Shown here in pieces: positions 1 through 11,525 of a DNA stretch of 64,000 nucleotides. The notes under the pieces were generated by a model. The model ran no database searches. It was not told where the DNA came from and was given only the letters and a program-made list of their open reading frames with translations. Location of the stretch: NCBI GenBank assembly GCA_023078555.1, contig CM041200.1, positions 3,342,501 to 3,406,500 on the forward strand, in the 5' to 3' direction. Origin of the DNA: Ulva prolifera. Its lineage: Eukaryota; Chlorophyta; Ulvophyceae; Ulvales; Ulvaceae. The position numbers were made by a program, and so were the translations under genes. The stretch's first letter is position 1, and the number at the start of each line of letters is the position of its first letter.

Positions 1-3000
1 CCTTCATGCGATTGAAGACCATCCCGGCGCGAAAATCATGAGGATTCACTTTCATGTTCCCGGCGGCCCCAAATGTACGTATGTACATGCCAAACGCTTC
101 GGGACTTGATGGCGTGTATCGGTACGGGAGCATTTCTTGCCATCGGCAAAACACCAACATGCATCACATGCATGCTCCATGTGGTCCACGCATGAACACA
201 CGGACGCATGTATTGCATGAAATAATGCGAGGCGTTGAAGAGGCAACGTACATATCTTTGATTTCTCTTGCTGCCTCAACATCTCTCTTGGAGACAAGGT
301 CAAACAAGGTGAAGACTTGTCCAAGCGCCAGACCTTGCAAGTCTTCAAGCTCGATGATTCCTTCGTGGATTGCCAACATCAACAATTGGCTCCCGACGCA
401 TGCGGCGGAAGTCCGCCAATCGTCCTCTTCCACCACACAACCACTTGGATCGACGGCGAACGTCTTTTGTCCAAAGCCGTTCGGAGCTTTGTCCCATGGA
501 ATTGGGCTTGTGAAGCCAAACGCAACCTGCACCGATGGCGATCGCTCATTTCGAGTGGAAAACGAGCAAACCCTTCTCTATTGTAGCGTCTCACCACGCG
601 TGACTACAAGACACATGATGGTAATAGTGACGGGTACAGCATTTGCATAGTTGCATGTGCAAAGCAATGACACACTAGGAGCAATTGATGAAGGGAATTA
701 AGGAATCGCCCATTAGTGTGATGCCTCAAACGAATATGAAGCCGACGTTACGCCCTGGTGCCATGATCGATGGTCGCAGGCATGGGAATGAGTCTCGTGG
801 ACCACCATCATGGCCGGCACCATCTTCTTGTAAATACATGCACATGTGGCGTATGTCCATCATGGTGTAGAAGGTGGAAGAACTCACCTCCGCTTCGCCG
901 GTTTCCTTGTTGTATATGGCGGTGGGGATGAACTCAATTTGTTCCCATTTCCAAGCGGCAAAGACGGGGTTACGGCAACCACACAGTGACTTCAAAGACG
1001 CGACAATTGCACCATACATAGGTGTGATGCCACCAGCCCTCGCATTCTCTGCACATTTCTTGATATCCGCTTGTTGCATTGGCGTGGGCTTGTCGACAAT
1101 GTTTGCTCCCTGCGCTTTCAACGTGACCACAAAGTGGCGGTACCAAGCCTTGTACTTGTCAAATATCATGGCATCATCCTCCCGAATCTGCATCGAGTGC
1201 ACCGTTGACATTGCATACAACAACATATACCACCGGTGATCGATGTGAATGTAAAACGCCATGATTGCTTGCATGCACAAAATGCAACTTTGGCGAAAGT
1301 ACGCAACGTGTCATGGCCACACAACCAACCACAAACTATCGCCTCTCCAAAGCGGGTTATGGCTTGCCACATCACCTATGCGACTCTAGGCAATGGTCTA
1401 AGCATGCGGGCCACAATAATCAAACCTCTACGCATGTAGAACCAAAGGTACGCACCCGATTGGCGGGGTTGGCGATGTTGCGAGCCTGATCCGCAATCAA
1501 GCTCTTCACAGCCCACATGACCGCAAATTTGTATTTGTGCAGTGTTGATAGTTTCTTCACGTGCCCAGCCCACTTCAAAAGGGCCAGTGTGTTGAAGAAG
1601 AGGTTGGCGGGGCATTTTTGGAAGGATGATATAACTGCGCTCATAGGCACCTCGCCTCCATCTGGTCTTTTGAGATCATCAGCTATTGCCTTACAAGATG
1701 CGCCAAGATCCCCCGGGTCTTCGCACCCCGACACAACCGCAGCAATATATGCCGTCACGAACCGGTACAACGTGGACCCCAACCCTTGTTGCGTCTTCTC
1801 CAGGCGGACGGGAAAGGTACGCCACCATCGGCCGCCTTCATCGTCCCACTTGACAACGGTGGTGTGGGTTTGACATTCCACCACCGTGCGCAACATGCTG
1901 GGTTGCACAGCAGCCTTCGCGCGTTGCGCAGCGGTCATGAAGGCCGTCTTCACGCTGCAGATGGAAAGGGATCACCGACAACGTGGAACATCTACAGCTG
2001 TTAAGAACACTTTCGACCAGCACTCGTGTGTATGCACACATATGGTAGATGCAAAGGTGTCAAACAATTCGCAAGCAGAAAATGCTACAGTCAGTGAAAG
2101 GCTTGTAAACACATACTCGGTATACCACTCCGGGCCCAACAATTTGGCAATTTCCGGATCTTGGTCCCAATCATCCACGTCTTCATCGTCTTCATCACCC
2201 TCCTCGTCGCCAGCATCGGGTTCATCAACCGGACACACATTGATGGGATCGCTTGGGTCCGCACTCACGCCTTGCATCGAGCCAACATTTGAAGTGTTTG
2301 CGTGGTTGTCTGGGGCGTCATCTTCGGACAGGATGTGCACGACATCGCCGTCGTCCGCAGCCATGGCATCGTCTTCGGATGCAGATCCGGGTTGATACTC
2401 TGATCCTGGATCCCCACAGCTGGTGCTCGCACGAGAATTCGCATACATGTTCACACTTTTTATTCCGAGTCCATCGCACCGATACAGGTCGGCAGTCACA
2501 CATGCATCTTGTTCAAGAAAACAAATTGCACCGCTTCAATTTCACGGACACCAAACCACGAGCTAGGAATACGATCGGAAACACAAAGATGTATTTATTA
2601 CTATGCAGCATCGCAACACGACGTTACAAAGCAAGTGCCACCGCCGTAAGTGACCATAGACATGCATAGGTCATTATGTTGTCCCACACAGACAACCCTC
2701 ACATAACGCACCTTTGGAACTGTCCATGTCCGTGTCCGTCGGGAATTCGGGAGCTCCGCCACGCAGACGACAGAGCAAATCCGATGGAGCCATTTCGTTG
2801 CGAAGTGCGGCCAACCATTCCTCCGGCACCGTGCAATCGTGAAGCGTGTCCGATGTTGGATGTGTGTGCGGTGCGCCACAACACCCCTCCACATCGTCGG
2901 TGCAGTGCTCGTGACAAGCTTGCGTGCCCGAACACGATTCGTCAACCGCATTCTCCCGCAACCTGCGTGATTCCAGACGTATCAACAACAACCGCGCATC

Positions 3001-4270
3001 AAAGCCTTTTGTTTTGACCACCAACAACAAATCAAGGATGTTCACGTCGGCATCCCCAACTTGAAACAAGTAAATATGGCATGATATGCACAGTTGATAG
3101 AAGCTTAAGCCGGCTTCTCGACGCACCTGCCGCCATGACAGAATGTGGCCCACACACCCGCCAACACAAAGGCCCCGATGGCGATGCCATGAGCACGGTC
3201 GGTGTAAAATTGAGGAGTTCTTTCGGGCTCCCCAACAAATGAACACGCAACCGAAACCCACGTCAACAAAGTCCCGCTTCGTAATTGCCAAATCATCGCG
3301 ATCCAGGTGAACCTGCACCAATCACGACACATCCACACCATTTACATGCATCAACGGGCAACTTCACCCCTCATCAAAGTTTGTACAGACCAAAAGACAA
3401 GAGCAAACACACCTGAAGATGAAAGGTACCATAGTACACGCGACAACAAAGTCATGCGGCAAAGTGCTTGTCAAGATTGCCAAGGTAATACTGACCACGT
3501 AATGGGTTGTAGTCAATCCGGCATCGATGCTTTGCAAGCACCCTAAGGCCACACCAAGGGCAGCAAGCGGTTCAAACGCAGCCACACACCACATGAACGG
3601 TGGAAAGAAGAATCTGCACATGCGGTGTCAAATCAAACATGTGATTTTGACCTTCACGTAGCCAAGCGAACTATACAAAACGACATGTGCACATCACATA
3701 CTGCATGAGCCTGCAATATTAGGGCATGCCGTACCCGTATGTGACAGCGATGATGACAGCTGCAATGAGTTTCGCCACTTGCAGTATGAAACTGCATGGC
3801 AACCATGCGGTCCTGCAAGGACAGCGGGAAGTCACCCGGTGCCGTCGTTATGCAATCATCATGGATGACTTAATCACCATTGCGCATACAACACATGAAC
3901 GCAAAGCAACCCATGAAGGTTCAAGGTTGAGAAATGTTACACACCGATGGAAGCGCAGGCACAGCCATGCCACGAAAAGAGCCCGCATGTGTTGAGCCAT
4001 GTCTGACGTTCCGCCGTCCACAAGCGCAAGATAAATGATCAGCGGCAAGAAGCCGACACGGTTCACATCCCCATGCGAAGAGGCCAATGTCGCGACAAGC
4101 ATGCCCCACATTGCCGAGGATGGCCTGGCAGTGAAGACGTTGGCTTGGGGGTACGAGGCGGAGATGTCCACACGGTGACGCCACTTGCGCACGTCTGCAG
4201 CATGTTCGCCACGGAGACGGCGATCATCCCCAAGGCGCAAGCGTTGACCCGCTACCAACCTCCCTCGACG
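1..4270 (-). CDS. Gene A' : diverged paralogue of gene A, 3' part cut by window edge
   Basis: This is a spliced minus-strand gene. Exons supported by GT-AG sites, matched phases and protein similarity to gene A are: about 4270-3945, 3613-3413, 3312-3127, 2962-2712, 2405-2117, 1954-1456, 1187-888, 526-252 and about 150 to beyond base 1. The first three encode hydrophobic membrane segments, and 2962-2712 a Cys/His-rich stretch. Exon 2405-2117 is very acidic (runs of D and E), and the next three are a conserved core with exactly the lengths of gene A (499, 300 and 275 nt). Introns do not align with gene A while exons do, so the reading frames are real. It has one pair of internal membrane exons where gene A has two. 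At the last visible exon I find no AG acceptor where gene A has one, so it may be a pseudogene. Function unknown. The 5' start is not resolved. Confidence 0.68.
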
Positions 4271-5611
4271 ACATACCGAACTACACATTAAGGGGAAGGT
4301 CAGGCACAGATCTATCAATGGGAAGCGCATGCCCCTTTCGAGCTCCCATGCAGGCTTCGTCTAGTGGTTGTCGAGCTTTTCAGCGACGCCCCGCCACGGA
4401 TCTGGCGCCGCCGAGGCCTCCAAACATTCTGATTCAACCATATGCACTATATACCTCTTGGACACGAGATCGCGAAGGATACCGCAACGTCACCTCTTGC
4501 GCCTTGCCCGCCAACATCGTGTCAACAGTGTGTCTAGAACTGCCGTACGGTGTGCACATGCTCTATTCCTGTGAAGATCCGGTTAACATATGGGCTAAAT
4601 GATGCCGTGAGTATTGTGCAGTGCGTATGTTGTGTCATGTACGCCATCATGCCACGCAGGTTTAGTGCAGCTATCTGTCCTGCCTTTGCATCGGCATCTC
4701 TTTTTGCGAGGTGCCTCTTCGACGTCACCAAAACATGATGTTGTCCCTAACTATATTCCAAGGATTGTTGAGCAGTGCTTCGTTGATTGGTGTTGCATTT
4801 ATGGTGGCACAGGGGTGACTGGGCACACGCATACCCAGCCGGCTGCAGGTTTTCGGGGTGGTACACGAGCACATACTTGTGTGTATATTAATTGCTCCTT
4901 ATCATGGTCACATAATCTAAGTCTAGCTAGAAAGGACTTGCTCCGTTCTTTCTATTGATATGACTCTTGTTTCGATCTGATTTGTCATCAAATTGCATCA
5001 ATGGCACCAAGTCAACATCTGAATTGATCAATTGCGTCACACATCAATGCCCCTTGGTCCATCACAGCTGCAACTTCATCCCAAGGTGCCTAAAGGCGAT
5101 GAAAAACCTGTGCAAATGATCAAATGCGCAAACGTTCTCTAGTTGATAATTTACTGCATGTTTGTGTTTTGCTTGGGTCCGGAATATATGATGTACCGAC
5201 ATACGTGGAATATTCCCATATACCGGGTACATTTCCTCATTTATATACCGCAGAACCTGGCTTACCTACATTACACGGGAAGAACTCGCTCGGATCTTCC
5301 TGTTGATACAACTCGTATTCCGATACGGATTGTCATCGCTTTGCATCAATAGACTAAGACAAAATAGCGTTCAGCTGGACCTCGGCAGGTTTTGTATTGA
5401 TTAATTATCACATGGTAATTGCCCTTGGTCCAACACTGGACTGTGTTGGACTGTGTTGGATACTTGGAAACTTCGTTCCCAAGCATCGCCGTTCGGTACG
5501 TGGGTGCCGGTGGTGTCGCTGGAGCGACCGAACCAAATTCATACATCTGCGACTACTTGCATTGTCGGCAACGATTGATTTATTTCGGCAGTTCCGTGGA
5601 TGCAGCCGGAC
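4271..5611. other. Gap without recognised gene; holds a degenerate duplication
   Basis: I see no supported gene. Segments 4925-5070 and 5276-5432 are diverged copies of each other (aaggacttgctccgttcttt against agaactcgctcggatcttcc, both followed by ttgatac or ttgatat motifs, ttgcatcaat, and ending in cccttggtcc). A short tandem (gactgtgttg twice) lies near 5440. Confidence 0.5.
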
Positions 5612-8443
5612 AGAGGCATTCACGGAGTTTCGTGCACCTCGTCCGTTCCTACATCCGCCCATCGAGAACACCATCCACGCAGCTCCTCCCGGGCTGGCAG
5701 GAGCGCAAACCGGTCCAGGTGAACGATTTGCGTGGCTGTAATGGTGCGCCGAGCGATTAAGCCATTTCTATGTGGCCGTCGCATCAATGACACCGTGTCC
5801 GCTAAAACAATACCACTCGGTGTGATGGGATTCCAACACATGTGAATGAATACATCCGCAGCAACATTTCAATACAGCTCTGGTCTCTGTTCCGATTCCG
5901 GGGGCTGCGGTACCTCGGTGTTACCTCATGCTCGTCCTCTCCCTTCGTTCGCGACGAGGGCCTGCAAGGAACCACGCTCTGTTTGAACCCACCCTTGCGA
6001 AACACCTACATGCGACGGCACGCAGGCTACCGTGTGTGGGTGTGTGTCTATGCGTGTGGAGCGTGTGCGTGGTTGAGCAATGGATGTCGCTCATGACTGA
6101 TGAAGCGCACCGCGCCAAGCAGGCATAGCCCAGTCCGACCGCCAGCCACAACAGCAACTTCACCAGGAGGTACAGCAGCAATGGCGACGTGCCATCTGCC
6201 CTACCTAAGCTGGGCCACGCCATGCTTGCCAATAGCAACTCAGTAACTCAGTATCAGTCCGCCTAGCTGCCTGCCGTTCCGTGCACTCAGCGTCGCGGAC
6301 GCTGTTCTGGTCGCAGTGGAAGCCGGCATGCCTGGATACGTGCTCCAGAGCACGCACAGCAGACACAACTCTACTGTAAAGGTGACGTCAGGTGCTGCTG
6401 CCGTTTCTCAGATATCCTCGAGCACCGCGCTGCGACAGGGCCACCAGGCTCTGGAGCATCGTCCCGTGCCGTTGTGCCATTCACCACGCCTTCTCACCGG
6501 CACTTTGTTGTACTGACACTTCACTGACAATTGTTGCGACGTCCGTGTGCACGCTGCTCCGCCCAGCAGCTTGTCCAGGTGTTGCACGGGCTCCGTTCCG
6601 CGACACAGCGGCCCGCAGCTAGCCGCGACGCGACCCCCGGCTTGACAAACATGCAGCCCTCTCTTGCGAGGGCGTTGTCCGCGTGCTCGCGCCGGCTAGC
6701 TGCCACGCCCGTGCCACGGTGGACTGCACCGCACACGGAGCCAGTTCGTGCTGTTCCACCGCTGATCACGCGCACATGCGGCGAGCGACGCCTGGTTCAA
6801 GGCGATGCCTGTGACATACGACAACACATGTGCGTGTGTCGCCACCTGCGTGGGCGTGGAGCCCTCCGCGGGCGAGCCATCCGCACCACAGCGGTACGCT
6901 GTCCTCAGGCGCCCCGACGCCCCGTGCCGTGCATGAACGGACATACATACATCAGTGGGCTGTTTCCATCGCAATGTGTCTGCTCCGCCGATGCTGATGG
7001 CGATCCTCATGCCAGTGCACAAGAGGATGCCTATAGCTGGTGTCTGCAGTTCGTGGTAACCGGCATCTGTGCTCACTGCATTAGCATGTGGTGAGGCTTT
7101 TGGAAGCGCTTCATGACGTGTGGTTTCCATTGCCGTGGCTAGGCTTGGTTGTGTAGTCCAGTGCCCGCTGGGAGCTCCTCTGCAAAGGGCCTGAATGCCA
7201 ATGCTGATGTGGAGCTCTCTGCCACGGGCTGTGCTTGGGAGCCCCGTTGAAGGTTGTCATGTTTGATTTCTGAGGACATATGTGGCTTTGTGCAGTGGTG
7301 AGTGTGCTGCAGGGGTGCCATCACCACAGTGTTCTATTGCCTGCCTCATGCAAGACCACCTGCGGTACCGCTGCAGCGCTCACGTGCAAGATGTAGGTGT
7401 GGTGAGCGTTGTTGTAGCATAGTGGTGAGAATGCTTGCATCAGAGTTGTGGGTGGCAAGCCAGCTAGAGAGACCGACCGCCCATTCTTAATCTGCGTGGG
7501 CCTGCACAGGAGTTGCAGCAAGTTGGCTCACCAAGGGGTGAGCAACCAGGATGAGCGACGGGCTGAGGACATGTGAATTTGAAGAAACGAGCCCTAAATG
7601 GAGCGCGGATTGGCCTCGCAGGTGGTGTAGTTCCTGCTGTTTTCATGGATGTCGCTGTGGTGCGGAACGGGCATGTTTTGGCAATGTTATGGGTGCGTAT
7701 GCATGTGAGGCATCACGACGAAACATCTGTAGTTTGTCCCACGGTGGCCACGGAGCTCCAGTCGGAGTAGCCCGAGTTGTGTAAAAATTCCTCAACGGTG
7801 CTCAGATGCGACGAGCTGTCCATGCCGAGATGCTGTCAATTGCTGATCCGCCTTCATGCACACTGCTTTGATTTTCCGCATGCCACACACTCAGGGTCTC
7901 AACCCGATAGCAACACGGGATGGCAACACACCTAGTGTCAAACTTGATACTGTGTACACCAAGATACCGGAGAACGCTTGCCCAAAACTGGTTTGTAGCT
8001 TTTGCTACGCAATTTTCTGTTTACGTTGTTTCACCTGATAAACCTGTGCACCTGCATAAACGTGTAGTGCTGAGCGGTGAACAGATGAAGCCTGGTGCAG
8101 TGGTTCAGCATACACCGGTGCCAACGCGCCAGCAACATCGGTGCTAGAGTGGCACATCGGCTGAATAAATGTGGACATGAGTGGCTTTCATCTTGTGTCT
8201 GGGACTGTATGGCTGTGGACGACAACTGTGCACCAGAATTGTTGCACAGCCGGTCACAATGTGGACGTACCAGCTACAGATAAGTATCGCTCGTCATGCT
8301 TCGTCAGCATTGCGATCGCGTATACACAGCCACCTATCAGAGCTCCCCAGGGCGTCCCAGAAGCACGTCGACGCTATGTCGAGCTGAAGGCCCCGTGCCT
8401 CTGCTGTGCTGATGGCCGGTGTGGCCACCGCGGGGCCGCGCCG
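5612..8443. repeat. 2.8-kb duplicated block D, left copy
   Basis: This block matches 25538-28374 and 48946-51782 with about a dozen substitutions and one 5-bp insertion (gcccg, near 7893 on the left copy). On its right it runs straight into the satellite array. On its left the match stops abruptly at 5612. Both strands hold modest open frames. The most protein-like is minus 6238-5921, which has a strongly hydrophobic stretch (LLLYLLVKLLLWLAVGLGY). With copies this similar, conservation says nothing about coding, so I call no gene. Confidence 0.9.
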
Positions 8444-9802
8444 CCACGCACCGACGAAAAACGCCCGCCCCCGCGAGAACGCCAGCCCCCGGGCGGCCGC
8501 CGCGGGGTTGGGGGCGCGCACCGACGGTTATTAGTAAAAAAATCGGCCACGCACCGACGAAAAACGCCCGCCCCCGCGAGAACGCCAGCCCCCGGCCGGT
8601 CGCCGCGGGGTTGGGGGCGCGCACCGACGGTTATTAGTAAAAAAATCGGCCACGCACCGACGAAAAACGCCCGCCCCCGCGAGAACGCCAGCCCCCGGCC
8701 GGTCGCCGCGGGGTTGGGGGCGCGCACCGACGGTTATGTATGGTTGTGGACGACAACTGTGCACCAGAATTGTTGCACAGCCGGTCATAATGTGGACGTA
8801 CCAGCTACAGATAAGTATCGCTCGTCATGCTTCGTCAGCATTGCGATCGCGTATACACAGCCACCTATCAGAGCTCCCCAGGGCGTCCCAGAAGCACGTC
8901 GACGCTATGTCGAGCTGAAGGCCCCGTGCCTCTGCTGTGCTGATGGCCGGTGTGGCCACCGCGGGGCCGCGCCGCCACGCACCGACGAAAAACGCCCGCC
9001 CCCGCGAGAACGCCAGCCCCCGGCCGGTCGCCGCGGGGTTGGGGGCGCGCACCGACGGTTATTAGTAAAAAAATCGGGCACGCACCGACGAAAAACGCCC
9101 GCCCCCGCGAGAACGCCAGCCACCGGCCGGTCGCCGCGGGGTTGGGGGCGCGCACCGACGGTTATTAGTAAAAAAATCGGCCACGCACCGGCGAAAAACG
9201 CCCGCCCCCGCGAGAACGCCAGCCCCCGGCCGGTCGCCGCGGGGTTGGGGGCGCGTACCGACGGTTATGTATGGTTGTGGACGACAACTGTGCACCAGAA
9301 TTGTTGCACAGCCGGTCACAATGTGGACGTACCAGCTACAGATAAGTATCGCTCGTCATGCTTCGTCAGCATTGCGATCGCGTATACACAGCCGCCTATC
9401 AGAGCTACCCAGGGCGTCCCAGAAGCACGTCGACGCTATGTCGAGCTGAAGGCCCCGTGCCTCTGCTGTGCTGATGGCCGGTGTGGCCATCGCGGGGCCG
9501 CGCCGCCACGCACCGACGAAAAACGCCCGCCGCCCCCGAAACCCCTCCCCCCGGCGGCCGCGGCCGGTCGCCGCGGGGTTGGGGGCGCGCACCGACGGTT
9601 ATTAGTAAAAAAATCGGCCACGCACCGACGAAAAACGCCCGCCCCCGCGAGAACGCCAGCCCCCGGCCGGTCGCCGCGGGGTTGGGGGCGCGTACCGACG
9701 GTTATTAGTAAAAAAATTGGCCACGCACCGACGAAAAACGCCCGCCCCCGCGAGAACGCCAGCCCCCGGCCGGTCGCCGCGGGGTTGGGGGCGCGCACCG
9801 AC
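8210..9802. repeat. 531-bp higher-order repeat, three copies
   Basis: The segment tggctgtggacgacaactgt at 8210 recurs at 8741 and 9272, exactly 531 bp apart. Each period holds about 230 bp matching the end of block D plus three 103-bp satellite units; the third copy has a variant GC-rich unit near 9530. Because 531 is divisible by three, one plus-strand frame stays open across all three (8171-9814). I read this as a by-product of period and GC content, not as a gene. Confidence 0.9.
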
Positions 9803-11280
9803 GGTTTTCAGTAAAAAAATCGGCCACGCACCGACGAAAAACGCCCGCCCCCGCGAGAACGCCAGCCCCCGGCCGGTCGCGGCCGGTCGTCGCGGGGTTG
9901 GGGGCGCGCACCGACGGTTATTATTGGCCACAGGGGGCCCCCGCGCGCGCCATGCACCGACGACAAACCTCCCCTCACCACCCCCCGGCGCCCCGCGCCG
10001 GCCCGGGCCGGTCGCCGCGGTTTTGATATCGCGTACCGACGGTTATTAGTAAAAAAATCGGCCACGCACCGACGAAAAACGCCCGCCCCCGCGAGAACGC
10101 CAGCCCCCGGGCGGCCGCGGCCGGTCGCCGCGGGGTTGGGGGCGCGCACCGACGGTTATTAGTAAAAAAATCGGCCACGCACCGACGAAAAACGCCCGCC
10201 CCCGCGAGAACGCTAGCCCCCGGCCGGTCGCCGCGGGGTTGGGGGCGCGCACCGACGGTTATTAGTAAAAAAAACGGCCACGCACCGACGAAAAACGCCC
10301 GCCCCCGCGAGAACGCCAGCCCCCGGCCGGTCGCCGCGGGGTTGGGGGCGCGCACCGACGGTTATTAGTAAAAAAATCGGCCACGCACCGACGCAAAACG
10401 CCCGCCCCCGCGAGAACGCCAGCCCCCGGCCGGTCGCCGCGGGGTTGGGGGCGCGCACCGACGGTTATTATTGACCACAGGGGGCCCCCGCGCGCGCCAT
10501 GCACCGACGACAAACCTCCCCTCACCCCCCCCCCGGCGCCCCGCGCCGGCCCGGGCCGGTCGCCGCGGTTTTGATATCGCGTACCGACGGTTATTAGTAA
10601 AAAAATCGGCCACGCACCGACGAAAAACGCCCGCCCCCGCGAGAACGCCAGCCCCCGGCCGGTCGCCGCGGGGTTGGGGGCGCGTACCGACGGTTATTAG
10701 TAAAAAACTCGGCCACGCACCGACGAAAAACGCCCGCCCCCGCAAAAACGCCAGCCCCCGGCCGGTCGCCGCGGGGTTGGGGGCGCGCACCGACGGTTAT
10801 TAGTAAAAAAATCGGCCACGCACCGACGAAAAACGCCCGCCCCCGCGAGAACGCCAGCCCCCGGGCGGCCGCGGCCGGTCGCCGCGGGGTTGGGGGCGCG
10901 CACCGACGGTTATTAGTAAAAAAATCGGCCACGCACCGACGAAAAACGCCCGCCCCCGCGAGAACGCTAGCCCCTGGCCGGTCGCCGCGGGGTTGGGGGC
11001 GCGTACCGACGGATATTATCAATCACGTCGACGCTATGTCAATCTTCCGATTCCATGCACGGCCACGCGCCGGTGACGAACGCCCCCCGCCCCCGAAACC
11101 CCTCCCCCGGCGGCCGCGGCCGGCCGCGGCCGGTCGCCGCGGGGTTGGGGGCGCGCACCGCCGGTTATTAGTAAAAAAATCGGCCACGCACCGACGAAAG
11201 ACGCCCGCCCCCGCGAGGACGCCAGCCCGCGGCCGGTCGCCGCGGGGTTGGGGGCACGCACCGACGGTTATTATTATTAT
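8444..11280. repeat. GC-rich satellite array, about 103-bp unit
   Basis: About twenty units. Each has a GC-rich part of roughly 75 bp (cgcccgcccccgcgagaacg to ggttgggggcgcgc) and an A/T-rich spacer gttattagtaaaaaaatcgg. Standard spacing is 103 bp (for example 8451, 8554, 8657). Two longer variants at about 9927-10048 and 10474-10590 contain ccacagggggcccccgcgcg and tttgatatcg. The last units near 11080 carry the spacer tcacgtcgacgctatgtcaatc seen in the unit copies. Two 240-bp stretches of block-D-like sequence (8730-8972 and 9262-9504) interrupt it. No gene inferred. Confidence 0.93.
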
Positions 11281-11318
11281 AGCTAATCGGTAGCCGCGCA
11301 TCATTACCGATTAGCTAT
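11279..11318. repeat. 14-bp perfect inverted repeat at satellite / unit junction
   Basis: Arms atagctaatcggta (11279-11292) and taccgattagctat (11305-11318) are exact reverse complements around a 12-nt loop gccgcgcatcat. The right arm and loop belong to the 23.4-kb unit. The left arm belongs to the junction sequence, apart from the last four bases. In copies 2 and 3 the same place reads tatgatctatggta and taccaattagctat, which do not pair fully. Confidence 0.85.
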
Positions 11319-11525
11319 CACAAGCCCGTTGTGGTGAAGTTATGCATCTTAGGCTCTGACGGACGACCCCAATGGCACCATTTCAGCAATCGGAACCCCA
11401 ATACCCACGATTTCATCGACAATCATAAAAAAAAACCCCCCCGCCGCGTTTGCGAAATAGACATGCAATTCCATCCGCACACAAGAACAAAAGTCGTGAC
11501 GATGTACACAACTACAAGTCAACCA

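Noticed and set aside
8171-9814. A 547-codon plus-strand open frame across the satellite.
   Set aside because: It exists because the 531-bp period is divisible by three and the DNA is GC-rich. The minus strand is also open in many places, and the frame follows the repeat rather than a protein pattern.
8444-11280. Regular repeat array that could be taken for a CRISPR.
   Set aside because: Spacers are as repetitive as repeats, units are about 103 bp, no cas gene is present, and the genome is eukaryotic.
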